NCBI RefSeq assembly: GCF_009858175.1
Contig: NZ_CP047393.1
Location: 3,720,001 to 3,784,000 of the forward strand
From: Pontibacillus sp. HMF3514
GTDB taxonomy: Bacteria; Bacillota; Bacilli; Bacillales; BH030062
Direction: 5' to 3'
DNA length: 64,000 bases
Shown here: positions 44,559 through 53,863 of the stretch, in pieces
Numbering within the stretch: the stretch's first letter is position 1
Layout of the letters: the number at the start of each line of letters is the position of its first letter
Notes under the pieces: generated by a model
Databases searched by the model: none
What the model saw: the letters and a program-made list of their open reading frames with translations, nothing else
What the model was told of the DNA's origin: nothing
Position numbers and translations under genes: made by a program

Positions 44559-45956
44559 TTACCACATTTCAATTCCCGATTGATCCTCAATATCCTCTTT
44601 GGAGAACTTCGTCTTGTCATTCGTTTTACGTTTTTTCATATAATCCGCAAGTACAACTTTGAGTACTTTCAAGAGACGTGTGATCGCATATAGGTTAATT
44701 AATGCCATAATGGCCATGGAAAGGTCAGCTAGAGCCCATACAAGACTCATTTGAGCCATTGCACCGAACACAACCATTGCTAATACCGCTACACGATACA
44801 CATTTAAGTTCAAGCGACTATTCTTAATAAACTGCATGTTTGTTTCGCCATAATAGTAATTTCCGATAATGGAACTGAAAGCAAACAAGAAGATCGCAAT
44901 CGCTACAAAGATTCCAGCCCAATCACCCAGGTGTCCAGCAAATGCATTTTGCGTAAGCTGAATACTTTCAAGGTCTGTATTCATATACTCAGACGGATCA
45001 CCTGAAAGAAGAATGATAAATGCTGTCGCACTACAAATGATGATTGTATCTGTAAATACACCAAGCGTCTGAATTAAACCTTGTTTTACAGGGTGAGAAA
45101 CTTCAGCTGTTGCTGCTGCGTTTGGAGCACTACCCATTCCCGCTTCGTTGGAGAATAGTCCACGCTTAATCCCCATCATAATTGCAGCACCAAAGCCACC
45201 ACCGGCAATTTCACGAATTCCAAATGCGTTTTGTACAATTAGGTTAATTAGACTTGGAATTTCAGTAAGGTTAAATAATAAGATACCAAATGCAAATATT
45301 AAATATATGACTGCCATAATGGGTACCACAACTTGTGTAACGCGTGCGATACGTTTCAGACCACCAAAAATGACAAGAGCTGAAAGTGCAGTTAGTACTA
45401 CAGCCATAACGCCCTTTTGAACATCAAAAGAGTCTTCAAATGCTAAGCGAATTGTATTGGATTGAACGGAGCTAAATACAAGTCCATACGTAAAGATAAT
45501 TGAGACAGCAAACGCAACCCCAAGTTTTCTATTTTTCAGACCTTTTTCCATATAATAAGCTGGTCCACCACGATAGCCATCCTGCTTATCAGGAATTTTA
45601 TACACTTGAGCTAGTGTGCTTTCGATAAAACTTGTTGCTGAACCAAGCAACGCAATAACCCACATCCAAAACACAGCACCTGGGCCACCTGCAGCAATTG
45701 CTGTTGCGACACCACCAAGGTTTCCTGTACCTACCCTAGATGCTGTACTAATTGTGAAGGCTTGGAAGGCAGATGTACCCTTCTGTTGCTTTGAAAAGGA
45801 TTCTTTTTCAAAAAGTGTTCGGAACATATCTCCAAAGAGACGAAATTGTACAAACTTGGTTTGAATAGAGAAATACAAACCTAAGCCCAGTAATACGGAA
45901 ATGATAATGTATGTCCAAATAAAACCATTTACGTTATTTAGGAAATCTAAAAACAT
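44559..45956 (-). CDS. Sodium:alanine symporter family (AGCS) protein
   Basis: 465 residues from ATG 45956 (GAGGTG, six-base spacing; a GTG at 45965 overlaps it). About eleven helices. SRVGTGNLGGVATAIAAGGP and GPGAVFWMWVIALLGSATSF are conserved in AGCS carriers (AlsT/DagA), and GLFSNEAGMGSAPNAAATAE near the middle is the family signature. Na+-coupled uptake of alanine or glycine. Its leader has an unusual inverted repeat involving the ribosome site. Confidence 0.93.
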   Translation of the reverse strand: MFLDFLNNVNGFIWTYIIISVLLGLGLYFSIQTKFVQFRLFGDMFRTLFEKESFSKQQKGTSAFQAFTISTASRVGTGNLGGVATAIAAGGPGAVFWMWVIALLGSATSFIESTLAQVYKIPDKQDGYRGGPAYYMEKGLKNRKLGVAFAVSIIFTYGLVFSSVQSNTIRLAFEDSFDVQKGVMAVVLTALSALVIFGGLKRIARVTQVVVPIMAVIYLIFAFGILLFNLTEIPSLINLIVQNAFGIREIAGGGFGAAIMMGIKRGLFSNEAGMGSAPNAAATAEVSHPVKQGLIQTLGVFTDTIIICSATAFIILLSGDPSEYMNTDLESIQLTQNAFAGHLGDWAGIFVAIAIFLFAFSSIIGNYYYGETNMQFIKNSRLNLNVYRVAVLAMVVFGAMAQMSLVWALADLSMAIMALINLYAITRLLKVLKVVLADYMKKRKTNDKTKFSKEDIEDQSGIEMW

Positions 45957-45960
45957 TTTA

Positions 45961-46038
45961 TTCACCTCGTTATATTGATATAAATTGTCGAATGATGTCG
46001 AATTTAAACTTTATTATACACGGATTTAACGAGGTGAA
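45961..46038 (-). promoter_or_regulatory. 12-bp inverted repeat flanking the symporter promoter and ribosome site
   Basis: TTCACCTCGTTA (45961-45972) and TAACGAGGTGAA (46027-46038) are exact complements 54 bases apart. On the minus strand the near copy contains the ribosome binding site GAGGTGAA. A -10-like TATAAT (complement of 46013-46018) lies between them, and the direct repeat TTCGACATCATTCGACA overlies 45985-46001. Confidence 0.55.
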
Positions 46039-46093
46039 AAATACTAAATTTTATATTTTTTCATACATATTTATTCCATTCCTATTAAAGTGC

Positions 46094-47365
46094 CTATATA
46101 ATTTGAATCTGTTCTTTTTTATTCAAGCGCCTATGAATCATAAAATCCTCTACTTTGAAACGAGAAACACGACATTTTAATTCACTATCCTGGTTTGCAT
46201 GATAATACACTTTTATTCCACTCATACTCTTACCTAATATGAAAGCATAACCAAATCCATAAACAATGTTGTCTTGATAAACTGTCACTTCACAAGAATC
46301 GTCTTTTTGTATAAGAAGTTCTCCTTCACCACTCCAACATAAAACAATGTACTCATTCCATGTTAATGAGGAATAATCTTCTCCTTCATTTCGATCTGTC
46401 CAAAGTTTTTTTCTTAGGATGCTTTCACTTTTCAATAAGATTTCATTATGAGTTCCTGGAAGGATATACTGATCTCCTTTTAAGATGCATACACTAGACG
46501 CGGTTGCATTTCCATCGCCCGATTCAGTCTTTATCGTACGTACCACTCTTCCATCTACCCATTGCTTGTCGTGTTTCTTATCCTTTGTAACTTCCAACCG
46601 TTGAACCGTAGATATACCAATCCCAGCTATAATACACAATCTTATGCCTCGCTCGGAAAGAGTGTATTGCTTTTCATTCAAGTGGTCCAAAAATGGGTTT
46701 TTTGTTTTCAACTTACTATACGGTTTCCATTGCATGATATTGGAATAAGAGTGCTCGATGATGTAATTCTCATACAATCGACTTGGAACGATATCACCTA
46801 AGCTTGGAAAATGTGAATGAATAGCTTCAATGGGGTTTTGGGGATGAAGTTGAGATAATAACCACAGATACACTTTCATGTATATATGAACCAAATTCAC
46901 TGACGTATCATCTGTATCAGGCATTTCCCCACCTGTCCAAAAGCTGAAATTAGGAGCTGATCCGGCATTTGGAGTTGCAATCATTATGAGTTGGTCAACA
47001 TCATTATGGTACAGTTTACTTTGTACATAAGCTCGTGAAACTAACCCTCCCATTGAATGAGAAATAATGTTTACTTTTTTCGAAGCTGTTTTTCCTTTGG
47101 CTTCCTCAATAACAGGCAACAAGTAATGTTTAGCATTAGATTCAATCGGCTTTCTCCAATCATAGTAAGCAATAAATAAATCTTCTCCCTCTTTGTACCC
47201 CATTCGTTCAAGCATTTTGATAAAAGGTTGGTAAACAATCCCCGCTAGTCCAAAGTGCCAATTTCCTGTCCCAGGAAGAATGACATCACTCATCGATCCA
47301 AATAGTCCTGGTACAAATACAATGGGTATCTTTGGTTTTCTGGAAAAAAGAGCCCGATTTATCAT
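46094..47365 (-). CDS. Lipase/LCAT-like alpha/beta hydrolase
   Basis: 423 residues from ATG 47365 (GGAGGC, nine-base spacing). IPIVFVPGLFGSMSDVILPG opens the fold; VNIISHSMGGLVSRAYVQSK carries the GHSMGG-type nucleophile elbow (here SHSMGG) as in LCAT-type and triacylglycerol lipases. A long insert after residue 200 and a C-terminal beta-rich extension are not recognised. No signal peptide, so it is probably intracellular despite lipase similarity. Divergent from the next gene. Confidence 0.8.
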   Translation of the reverse strand: MINRALFSRKPKIPIVFVPGLFGSMSDVILPGTGNWHFGLAGIVYQPFIKMLERMGYKEGEDLFIAYYDWRKPIESNAKHYLLPVIEEAKGKTASKKVNIISHSMGGLVSRAYVQSKLYHNDVDQLIMIATPNAGSAPNFSFWTGGEMPDTDDTSVNLVHIYMKVYLWLLSQLHPQNPIEAIHSHFPSLGDIVPSRLYENYIIEHSYSNIMQWKPYSKLKTKNPFLDHLNEKQYTLSERGIRLCIIAGIGISTVQRLEVTKDKKHDKQWVDGRVVRTIKTESGDGNATASSVCILKGDQYILPGTHNEILLKSESILRKKLWTDRNEGEDYSSLTWNEYIVLCWSGEGELLIQKDDSCEVTVYQDNIVYGFGYAFILGKSMSGIKVYYHANQDSELKCRVSRFKVEDFMIHRRLNKKEQIQII

Positions 47366-47555
47366 GTACGGAACGCCTCCTGAATAAAACAGTAATTTAC
47401 TTAAAACATATTGGGCGTTCATCCATCATATACGTAAAGTTTTGTTACGATTTTATTGAGGTTGTGGAAATCATTGTCATCATAATTCTTCCGTTTCGGA
47501 TGATATTAAGAAATGGAGATATAAAGTCTCCACGTTTGTTAAGGAGGATGAATTT

Positions 47556-47876
47556 GTGAGAAATTTAAATTGGTTAACAACATTTTTTAATATTGGACGT
47601 AGATCAGCTATGTTCGGACGTAACCGAAACCTTTTTGGGATGAGAAGACGTAACGGAATGGGAACGAGTATGTGGTTATCCATTTTAGGTCTTGCTGTTA
47701 GCGGGCTTATTTATGGATTAGTTCGTCAAAATATGCAAGATCAAAATATGTTCCAACCGATTCGTCGTATGTTTGATACGAATCCTAACGGGACAAATGA
47801 CTTCAATCCGTCTTCAATGCAGTCAGCAAACGTAGCTTTTTCAGAGGAAATATCCCCTGAAAAGAACAAGAAGTAG
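47556..47876 (+). CDS. Small single-span membrane protein of unknown function
   Basis: 106 residues from GTG 47556 with AAGGAGGATG upstream. Basic N-terminus (GRNRNLFGMRRRNGMG), one membrane helix at about 38-56 (MWLSILGLAVSGLIYGLV), then a polar tail rich in Asn and Gln. I do not recognise the family. Terminator follows. Confidence 0.68.
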   Translation: MRNLNWLTTFFNIGRRSAMFGRNRNLFGMRRRNGMGTSMWLSILGLAVSGLIYGLVRQNMQDQNMFQPIRRMFDTNPNGTNDFNPSSMQSANVAFSEEISPEKNKK

Positions 47877-47881
47877 CAATA

Positions 47882-47916
47882 AGAAAAGCAGCGTGTCAAT
47901 TGACCGCTGCTTTTCT
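47882..47916. terminator. Terminator between convergent genes
   Basis: AGAAAAGCAGCG / CGCTGCTTTTCT, perfect 12-base arms. Confidence 0.9.
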
Positions 47917-47917
47917 A

Positions 47918-48904
47918 CTATATCCCTTTCATCATTGTGGCGAGTTGGTTTCCCACATCTATCCCTGATAAAAATGCACTCTCAAATCGTGTACGCCCTG
48001 CTTGATCAGTTGGCCTAAGAAAGGCATCCCCTGCTACATATAAAGGAAGAACTTGATGCACATTTACATAAGATTGATTGATCATCGAGCTAGCCTGAGC
48101 ATAACGCCATTTTTTTAACTGCTCATCTTTCACATGGAGAGGTTCTATATAATCCATTACAGACTCCTTTATAGCTCTAAGTGTCAACTCATCTTGATGA
48201 AGGAAATTATGGTCACTCCATTCCCCTCTCATATAAACACTGACAACAGGAATACTTGAAATCCCTTTTTTATGGTGGTCAACAATCCGTTCAACGCCTT
48301 CAGGTAACCCTTTATCAACATGACCATTTGAAGGAAGTGATGTACTTTTGCTCATTGTAAACATACCTACTAAAGCCCTCTGAAACTGGATGTTTGATAG
48401 TTCTTTAATTCGTTCCACATTCAACGTTAATGTTTGATTTTGTAATAGTTCTACTGCCTGAGGAACTGGAGCCGTAATTAAAATCGCTCCTGTTTTAAAG
48501 GACTCCTCATTATCCAATGTGACCTGAAAACCACCAGGCACTTCTTTGATATCCATGACTTTTGCTTGCAGTGTAACCTGTATATTTTCAGATAACCTTT
48601 TCACCAAATGATTCATGCCGTCTACACTTGTGTACCTTGGGTAAGGATCACCAAACCAGTGCTTAACCCATCCTTTCTCAACCCAAGCATCAGCATACTC
48701 TTGAAGTGTACTTGTTCGTACGGTGAAAAATTGAGCGCCATGATCCGCTTTCCCGTTCTCTATTCGACGAGTAGCCAAACGTCCACCCACACTTTTACTT
48801 TTCTCAATAACATGTATATCTTTAATTCCTTCTTTTCGCAGAGTGTTTGCTGCCATTATTCCTGTAATTCCTGCACCTATAATCGTTACATCACGATCTT
48901 GCAT
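47918..48904 (-). CDS. FAD-dependent amine-oxidase-like (renalase-type) oxidoreductase
   Basis: 328 residues from ATG 48904 (GAGGTG, six-base spacing). VTIIGAGITGIMAANTLRKE is the FAD dinucleotide-binding motif (GxGxxG), then VIEKSKSVGGRLATRRIENG, typical of renalase and related flavoenzymes, and KADHGAQFFTVRT. The C-terminal LYVAGDAFLRPTDQAGRTRF completes the FAD site. Probable redox enzyme for a nicotinamide or amine-like substrate; specificity unknown. Confidence 0.85.
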   Translation of the reverse strand: MQDRDVTIIGAGITGIMAANTLRKEGIKDIHVIEKSKSVGGRLATRRIENGKADHGAQFFTVRTSTLQEYADAWVEKGWVKHWFGDPYPRYTSVDGMNHLVKRLSENIQVTLQAKVMDIKEVPGGFQVTLDNEESFKTGAILITAPVPQAVELLQNQTLTLNVERIKELSNIQFQRALVGMFTMSKSTSLPSNGHVDKGLPEGVERIVDHHKKGISSIPVVSVYMRGEWSDHNFLHQDELTLRAIKESVMDYIEPLHVKDEQLKKWRYAQASSMINQSYVNVHQVLPLYVAGDAFLRPTDQAGRTRFESAFLSGIDVGNQLATMMKGI

Positions 48905-49014
48905 ACCTATCACCTCACTTATTTATACCCACTATAAGGTAGAAACATCTACGCACGAACACATTGGATAGTTTATGCTTTTTTCGTTCACCTTAAGAAC
49001 AGGAGGTGATTTAC

Positions 49015-49215
49015 ATGACGAACAAGAAAAATACCGAAACAGACGTGTTTCATATTAAAAATAAAAACGCACACTCCGGCATGACGTACAATGAAGTGAA
49101 AGAGTATATTGCCAGAACAACTGGCGGGCATGATACGAAAAAATATAGCAATACAGATGTAAATGAAGTAAAGGCTGAAATTGCGCCAAAACACACGGAA
49201 AGTAATCCTTATTAG
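49015..49215 (+). CDS. Small hydrophilic protein of unknown function
   Basis: 66 residues from ATG 49015 (AGGAGGTGAT upstream, ideal). Lys-, Asn- and Thr-rich (TNKKNTETDVFHIKNKNAHS), with GMTYNEVKEYIARTTGGHD and DVNEVKAEIAPKHTE. Small size and composition recall small acid-soluble spore proteins, but the sequence does not match the alpha/beta or gamma types I know. Terminator follows closely. Confidence 0.65.
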   Translation: MTNKKNTETDVFHIKNKNAHSGMTYNEVKEYIARTTGGHDTKKYSNTDVNEVKAEIAPKHTESNPY

Positions 49216-49221
49216 AAAATA

Positions 49222-49253
49222 AAAATGGGTAACCTTGTTTAAGGATTACCCAT
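49222..49253. terminator. Terminator between convergent genes
   Basis: AAATGGGTAaCCTT / AAGGaTTACCCATT hairpin. Confidence 0.85.
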
Positions 49254-49261
49254 TCTGTTTA

Positions 49262-50068
49262 TTACTCCCCCATACCTTTCACTTTCTCTGAACAACTTTC
49301 CATTCCAGACATAACGGTTCCACGGAATCCTTCTTTCTCAAGTTGGGAGACAGCTGCTATTGTAGCGCCACCTGGTGAACAAACTTGATCCTTTAACTCT
49401 CCTGGATGTAAACCTGATTCTAAAACCATTTTGGCTGCACCTAGTACAGCTTGAGAAGCTAGTCGGTATGATTGTTCACGAGACAGTCCCTGACGCACGC
49501 CTCCATCAGCCATAGCTTCAATCATCATATACACATAAGCAGGTGATGACCCACTAATCGATGGGATAGCATCCATTTGAGATTCCGTAATCACTTCCAC
49601 TTCTCCAAAACTTTTAAAAAGATGAACAACGGATTCCAACTCTTCATCTTCCACTTTAGTATTTGGGCAAATAGCAGACATCCCAGCACCAACTAAGGAA
49701 GGTGTATTAGGCATAGCTTGTACTACTTTTACTTCTCGCTCAAAAGCCTTCTCCATATCTTCAAACGAAACGCCTGGTGCAATCGTTACTACAATTGTGT
49801 GATCTCTAACAGATTGGCGTACTTCATGAATAACTGCTTCATATTTATATGGCTTCACTGCGATAAACAAAATGTCTGAGTCTGATGCCACAACCCGATT
49901 ATCTACATTTGTTTCAATTTCAAATTTTGATTGTACCTCTTGTAAGGTTTTTTCAGAATTTGCACTTGCCATTACCTGATGTGGACCGACAAGTTCAGAG
50001 GAAAGCATACCTCCAATCATTGCCTGAGCCATGCTCCCACAACCGATAAACCCGATGTTTTGTTCCAT
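49262..50068 (-). CDS. proC: Pyrroline-5-carboxylate reductase
   Basis: 268 residues. Reduces pyrroline-5-carboxylate to proline with NAD(P)H. NIGFIGCGSMAQAMIGGMLS is the dinucleotide-binding motif; VVQAMPNTPSLVGAGMSAIC and SGSSPAYVYMMIEAMADGGV plus CSPGGATIAAVSQLEK are the family's C-terminal signature. B. subtilis has several paralogues (ProH, ProG, ProI, ComER); the residues do not decide which. Proline is also an osmolyte in halotolerant bacilli. Confidence 0.95.
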   Translation of the reverse strand: MEQNIGFIGCGSMAQAMIGGMLSSELVGPHQVMASANSEKTLQEVQSKFEIETNVDNRVVASDSDILFIAVKPYKYEAVIHEVRQSVRDHTIVVTIAPGVSFEDMEKAFEREVKVVQAMPNTPSLVGAGMSAICPNTKVEDEELESVVHLFKSFGEVEVITESQMDAIPSISGSSPAYVYMMIEAMADGGVRQGLSREQSYRLASQAVLGAAKMVLESGLHPGELKDQVCSPGGATIAAVSQLEKEGFRGTVMSGMESCSEKVKGMGE

Positions 50069-50107
50069 TGATGTTCACGTCCTTTGCTAGCATATTGTCT
50101 TCGTTTG

Positions 50108-50338
50108 TTAAAAAATAAAAATGGCAATGATTACAGCTGTTATTAAGAAAGTTATCCCATATATATAGGACAGCACTTTAATACTTGAAACCCCCTTCTT
50201 ACCTTTTGATGAAGAAGGGATATGTTCTGAATCAACTGGCACTCCCTCACTATGGTTCGTTTGTTTACCAGCATAAATGGTACCAACTAATGCAACGATA
50301 CTAATTATGATGACAAGCGCGATGTAGATAGCATACAT
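50108..50338 (-). CDS. Small two-span membrane protein
   Basis: 76 residues from ATG 50338 (GAGAGGATGAG upstream). Two hydrophobic helices (IYIALVIIISIVALVGTIYA and YIYGITFLITAVIIAIFIF) joined by a polar loop rich in Ser and Lys. The layout recalls SecG but the sequence is not convincing as SecG. Function unknown. Upstream of proC on the same strand. Confidence 0.6.
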   Translation of the reverse strand: MYAIYIALVIIISIVALVGTIYAGKQTNHSEGVPVDSEHIPSSSKGKKGVSSIKVLSYIYGITFLITAVIIAIFIF

Positions 50339-50428
50339 GAATGCTCATCCTCTCTTATCATACTTCCCTTATTATTATAAATGAATGTCCATTTTATCTC
50401 TAAATAAGAGGTTTATCATGAATAAAAA

Positions 50429-50458
50429 AAATCACCAGGCCCTAAAACCTGATGATTT
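50429..50458 (-). terminator. Terminator of the nifS-nadR operon
   Basis: AAATCAcCAGG / CCTGaTGATTT with an oligo-T minus-strand tail. Confidence 0.8.
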
Positions 50459-50462
50459 ATAT

Positions 50463-50999
50463 TTACGTCCTTACGAGATAGCCAGCTCCCTCAAGTGCTT
50501 CCACTGCATCATCCAGTGTTTCTTCCGATGAGGCGGATATAGTGTGCATGTGGATGCCTCCTGTTAATTCGAGCAGATAGGAAGCTTTGTTGGATCGAAC
50601 TTTTTCAATAAATTGTTTTACTTCTTTACGATTTGATATGTGAAGGGAAGCTGTTATATCACCGTAAACCGGATGCTCTACAGATACATCTTTAATCACA
50701 ACACCATGGTCTACAAGTAAGTTCAACTCGTCCTCCGTCTCTTCCGGGGTATGAGTAGATGCAATCGTACGCATGTATTTATGGTCCTTCGTTGGATCTG
50801 TAAAGTACAAATACCCTTGGCTTGTGGCAATAATGGGTTCATTTTTTGCCTTTAATAATGAGATATCACCGACGATAACCTGACGGCTGACATTAGCTTG
50901 TTTAGCTAAATCGCCACCTTTAATCGGCTCCCCACTTGTTTTGAGAAGATCCAGTAACCGTTCGCGTCGCTCTTCCCCTAGTAATTTTTTATCACTCAT
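50463..50999 (-). CDS. nadR: NAD biosynthesis repressor NadR/NiaR (YrxA)
   Basis: 178 residues. N-terminal HTH_11 winged helix (GEERRERLLDLLKTSGEPIK; ANVSRQVIVGDISLLKAK) and a C-terminal 3H domain with conserved His (DHGVVIKDVSVEHPVYGDIT; ELTGGIHMHTISASSEE). In B. subtilis YrxA/NadR binds nicotinic acid and represses nadBCA and its own nifS-yrxA operon. Same gene layout here. Forms an operon downstream of nifS with 34 bases between. Confidence 0.93.
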   Translation of the reverse strand: MSDKKLLGEERRERLLDLLKTSGEPIKGGDLAKQANVSRQVIVGDISLLKAKNEPIIATSQGYLYFTDPTKDHKYMRTIASTHTPEETEDELNLLVDHGVVIKDVSVEHPVYGDITASLHISNRKEVKQFIEKVRSNKASYLLELTGGIHMHTISASSEETLDDAVEALEGAGYLVRT

Positions 51000-51033
51000 C
51001 TCTTACGCTCCCTCAACCATACATGATATGAAA

Positions 51034-52182
51034 TTATTGTAGCACAACCTGATGACGTCCTTCGATGGTTTGAACAAGGTACTGTGCAAGATCTTTTACA
51101 TCCTGGATCGTATGATCGTTTCCAAAAGAGATTCGGATAAATGTTTTGGCCTTGTCCTTTGAATATCCCATTGCCATTAAGGTTTTGGAAGGTTCTTGTT
51201 GTCCACTAGCACAAGCACTTCCTGTTGAGAAAGCATAACCATTCCGATTTCCTTCTAGCATTAGCCACTGTCCTTCAACCTCTTTTACACACAAGCCGAC
51301 AATGGAAGAGAAACCTTGATCAGAAGACGGGTGAAAAATTTCTACATATTCTTTCACAGGGTCTAAAGCAGCACTAAAAGCTTCCACCAATGTATGCTGG
51401 TGATTTTGTTGTTTTCCTAAATCTTGATGCATTTTTTGAGCAGCAACCGTAAATCCTGCAATTGCTGGGACGTTAACGGTTCCTGCACGAACCCCTTTTT
51501 CGTGTGCAACGTCAGGTAAATAAGGTTGATACGTTAAAGATGGATTTATATATAACGCTCCGATCCCTTTAGGACCATACACTTTATGACTAGATAAACA
51601 AAAACTATCTAAGAGAGGTGTCACCTGCTTAAGATCCATTTTCCCAAATGATTGGACACAATCACTGTGTAACAAAATCCCATACTTTTTGCATAGCACA
51701 CTTATTTCCTCTATAGGTTGAATAGTTCCGATTTCAGGATTCACATGGTGAATCGAAATAAGTGCTGTTTCCTGTGTTATCTCCTCCCGAAGTATATCTA
51801 AATCAATGATTCCTTCTGGAGTTAACGGTATTCTAGACACACGATACCCTTGTTGTTCTAGCTTCTTCACTGCATTTTGAACGGATGAATGCTCAGACTG
51901 AGATAGGATGATATGGTTTCCTTTCTCTTGATTGGCATCCAACAATGCATGAATCGCTAAAAAATTACTTTCTGTACCACCACTAGTAAAAGATATGTCT
52001 TTTGAGTTTACACCTGTTAAATTAGCTATCGTTTCTCTACACTGTTCTAATAATGTTAAAGCTTTCCCCCCAACATCATGCAAACTACTTGTATTTCCAA
52101 AATATTCTTTTGAAGCTTTTACGTACGCATCTAATGCTTCCTCATCAATGGGACACGTAGCAGCGTAATCGAAATATTTCAT
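51034..52182 (-). CDS. nifS: Cysteine desulfurase NifS (NAD-locus type)
   Basis: 382 residues from ATG 52182 (GGGGAGAGG upstream). PLP enzyme that moves sulfur from cysteine for Fe-S assembly; in bacilli this copy serves the Fe-S cluster of NadA. TSGGTESNFLAIHALLD binds PLP, SSHKVYGPKGIGALYI has the PLP Lys, and the active-site Cys loop is FSTGSACASGQQEPSKTLMA. Adjacent to nadR and divergent from nadBCA, as in B. subtilis. Confidence 0.93.
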   Translation of the reverse strand: MKYFDYAATCPIDEEALDAYVKASKEYFGNTSSLHDVGGKALTLLEQCRETIANLTGVNSKDISFTSGGTESNFLAIHALLDANQEKGNHIILSQSEHSSVQNAVKKLEQQGYRVSRIPLTPEGIIDLDILREEITQETALISIHHVNPEIGTIQPIEEISVLCKKYGILLHSDCVQSFGKMDLKQVTPLLDSFCLSSHKVYGPKGIGALYINPSLTYQPYLPDVAHEKGVRAGTVNVPAIAGFTVAAQKMHQDLGKQQNHQHTLVEAFSAALDPVKEYVEIFHPSSDQGFSSIVGLCVKEVEGQWLMLEGNRNGYAFSTGSACASGQQEPSKTLMAMGYSKDKAKTFIRISFGNDHTIQDVKDLAQYLVQTIEGRHQVVLQ

Positions 52183-52250
52183 GAATGTGCCTCTCCCCCG
52201 TAAATTTTTCACAAATCACTTGTCATTAGTTTAATTCTATGTAAATATAA

Positions 52251-52262
52251 GTGTCAAGACAC
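52251..52262. promoter_or_regulatory. Putative NadR (NiaR) operator
   Basis: GTGTCAAGACAC is a near-perfect palindrome in the 103-base gap between nifS and nadB, just downstream of a likely nadB promoter (TTGTCA 52220-52225, TAAATA 52242-52247). It resembles the GTGTC/GACAC half-sites recalled for B. subtilis NadR. Confidence 0.7.
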
Positions 52263-52285
52263 CTGTTAACTCAGGAGGATGCCCT

Positions 52286-53863
52286 ATGCAAAAATGTGAC
52301 GTATTAATTATAGGCAGCGGAGTCGCTGCATTACAGTTGGCCGGTCATCTTTCTAAGGACTTGAATGTGATTGTTCTCACAAAGTCGCATCTCAAGCACG
52401 GAAATTCTTCTATTGCCCAAGGAGGCGTAGCGGCTGCCCTTGGAGCACATGACCATCCACATTTACATTACACGGATACCTTAGAAGCCGGACGACATAT
52501 AAATAACTCATTAGCAGTCCAAGACTTAACAGAAGCAGCCCCTTCGGTGATGAGGGAGTTAATCGAAACGGGATGTGAATTTGATTTTGGAGAAGATGGA
52601 AGCCCCTTACTGGGTATGGAAGGTTCCCATCAACAACACCGAATCATCCATGGAGGTGGCGACCAAACCGGGAAAAGACTTGTAGACGGATTAATTAAGA
52701 ATGTCGGATCAAATGTTGAAGTTATTGAAAATCTATTTGTCTACGAATTACTAACACATAATCATGAAGCGTGTTACGGAGCAAAAGGTAAAGATGCCAA
52801 TGGAGACATCCACACTTTCTTCGCTGACCATGTGGTTCTTTCAACAGGAGGATGCGGTCAAGTTTATGAGATCACTTCAAATGCATCAACAGTAACTGGA
52901 GATGGCCTTGCCTTGGCTTATCGAGCTGGAGCAGAAATGATTGATATGGAATTTGTTCAGTTTCATCCGACACTCCTTTATGTAAATGGTGAAGCAAAAG
53001 GTCTTGTATCAGAAGCCGTTAGAGGGGAAGGGGCTCAACTTGTCACATCGAATGGAAAACGGATCATGGAAGGGGTTCACCCACTTGAGGACCTTGCACC
53101 ACGTCATGTCGTATCCCAAACCATATTCGATTACATCCAACAAGGTATCGATATATTTTTAGATATTCATTCAATCTCAAATTTTCACAAACGATTCCCT
53201 ACTATTACAAAACTTTGTGAACAAAATGGTGTCCCTATTTCAGAAAGGAAAATCCCAGTCGCCCCCGGATGTCACTTTTTAATGGGAGGAATCAAAACAG
53301 ATCAGGTTGGGCGGACGAATATAAAAGGACTTTATGCCATTGGTGAAGTCGCATGTACAGGAGTTCATGGAGCAAACCGTCTCGCTAGTAACTCACTATT
53401 AGAAGGGCTCGTTTATGGAAAAAGACTGGCACAATCTATTAATCACGCAAAACAGGAGAAAAGATATACAGCTCCTTTCTTATATAAAAGAAAGTCTTCA
53501 ACTCTACCCCACCTGCCAACTATGGATGACATCCAATCGTCCATGATGAAACATACTGGCATTGTAAGAACGAAAGAAGGCTTAATACAGCAAAGAGAAA
53601 TGTTGGAATCCTACAAGATTAAAGAGCTTTTGGAAATGGACTATGATCGTCTCTCGATTAATGATATAACGACAGTCTTTATGCTTATAACATCTTGGAT
53701 GATTACGTCATCCGCATTAGAAAGAACAGAAAGCCGTGGAGGTCATTTCAGAAGTGACATCCCCATTGAACGAGATGAATGGATTTCAAATCATATAACC
53801 CTTCAACGGCAATGGGAGAAAGGTGAAGTGTATGAACTTATTAAAGATGCAGCAACAACTTGA
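52286..53863 (+). CDS. nadB: L-aspartate oxidase
   Basis: 525 residues. First step of NAD de novo synthesis: L-aspartate to iminoaspartate with FAD. DVLIIGSGVAALQLAGHLSK is the FAD motif, GNSSIAQGGVAAALGAHDHP contains the substrate-binding region, and APGCHFLMGGIKTDQVGRTN and GANRLASNSLLEGLVYG are family signatures. AGGAGG upstream of the ATG. First gene of nadBCA, overlapping nadC. Confidence 0.96.
   Translation: MQKCDVLIIGSGVAALQLAGHLSKDLNVIVLTKSHLKHGNSSIAQGGVAAALGAHDHPHLHYTDTLEAGRHINNSLAVQDLTEAAPSVMRELIETGCEFDFGEDGSPLLGMEGSHQQHRIIHGGGDQTGKRLVDGLIKNVGSNVEVIENLFVYELLTHNHEACYGAKGKDANGDIHTFFADHVVLSTGGCGQVYEITSNASTVTGDGLALAYRAGAEMIDMEFVQFHPTLLYVNGEAKGLVSEAVRGEGAQLVTSNGKRIMEGVHPLEDLAPRHVVSQTIFDYIQQGIDIFLDIHSISNFHKRFPTITKLCEQNGVPISERKIPVAPGCHFLMGGIKTDQVGRTNIKGLYAIGEVACTGVHGANRLASNSLLEGLVYGKRLAQSINHAKQEKRYTAPFLYKRKSSTLPHLPTMDDIQSSMMKHTGIVRTKEGLIQQREMLESYKIKELLEMDYDRLSINDITTVFMLITSWMITSSALERTESRGGHFRSDIPIERDEWISNHITLQRQWEKGEVYELIKDAATT

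Noticed and set aside
44257-44620. Open frames of 82 and 116 codons on the minus strand in repeat pair B
   Set aside because: They overlap repeat B2 and run into the symporter terminator; explained by the repeat.
49015-49215. Small acid-soluble spore protein
   Set aside because: Composition is similar but the sequence lacks the conserved alpha/beta or gamma-type motifs.
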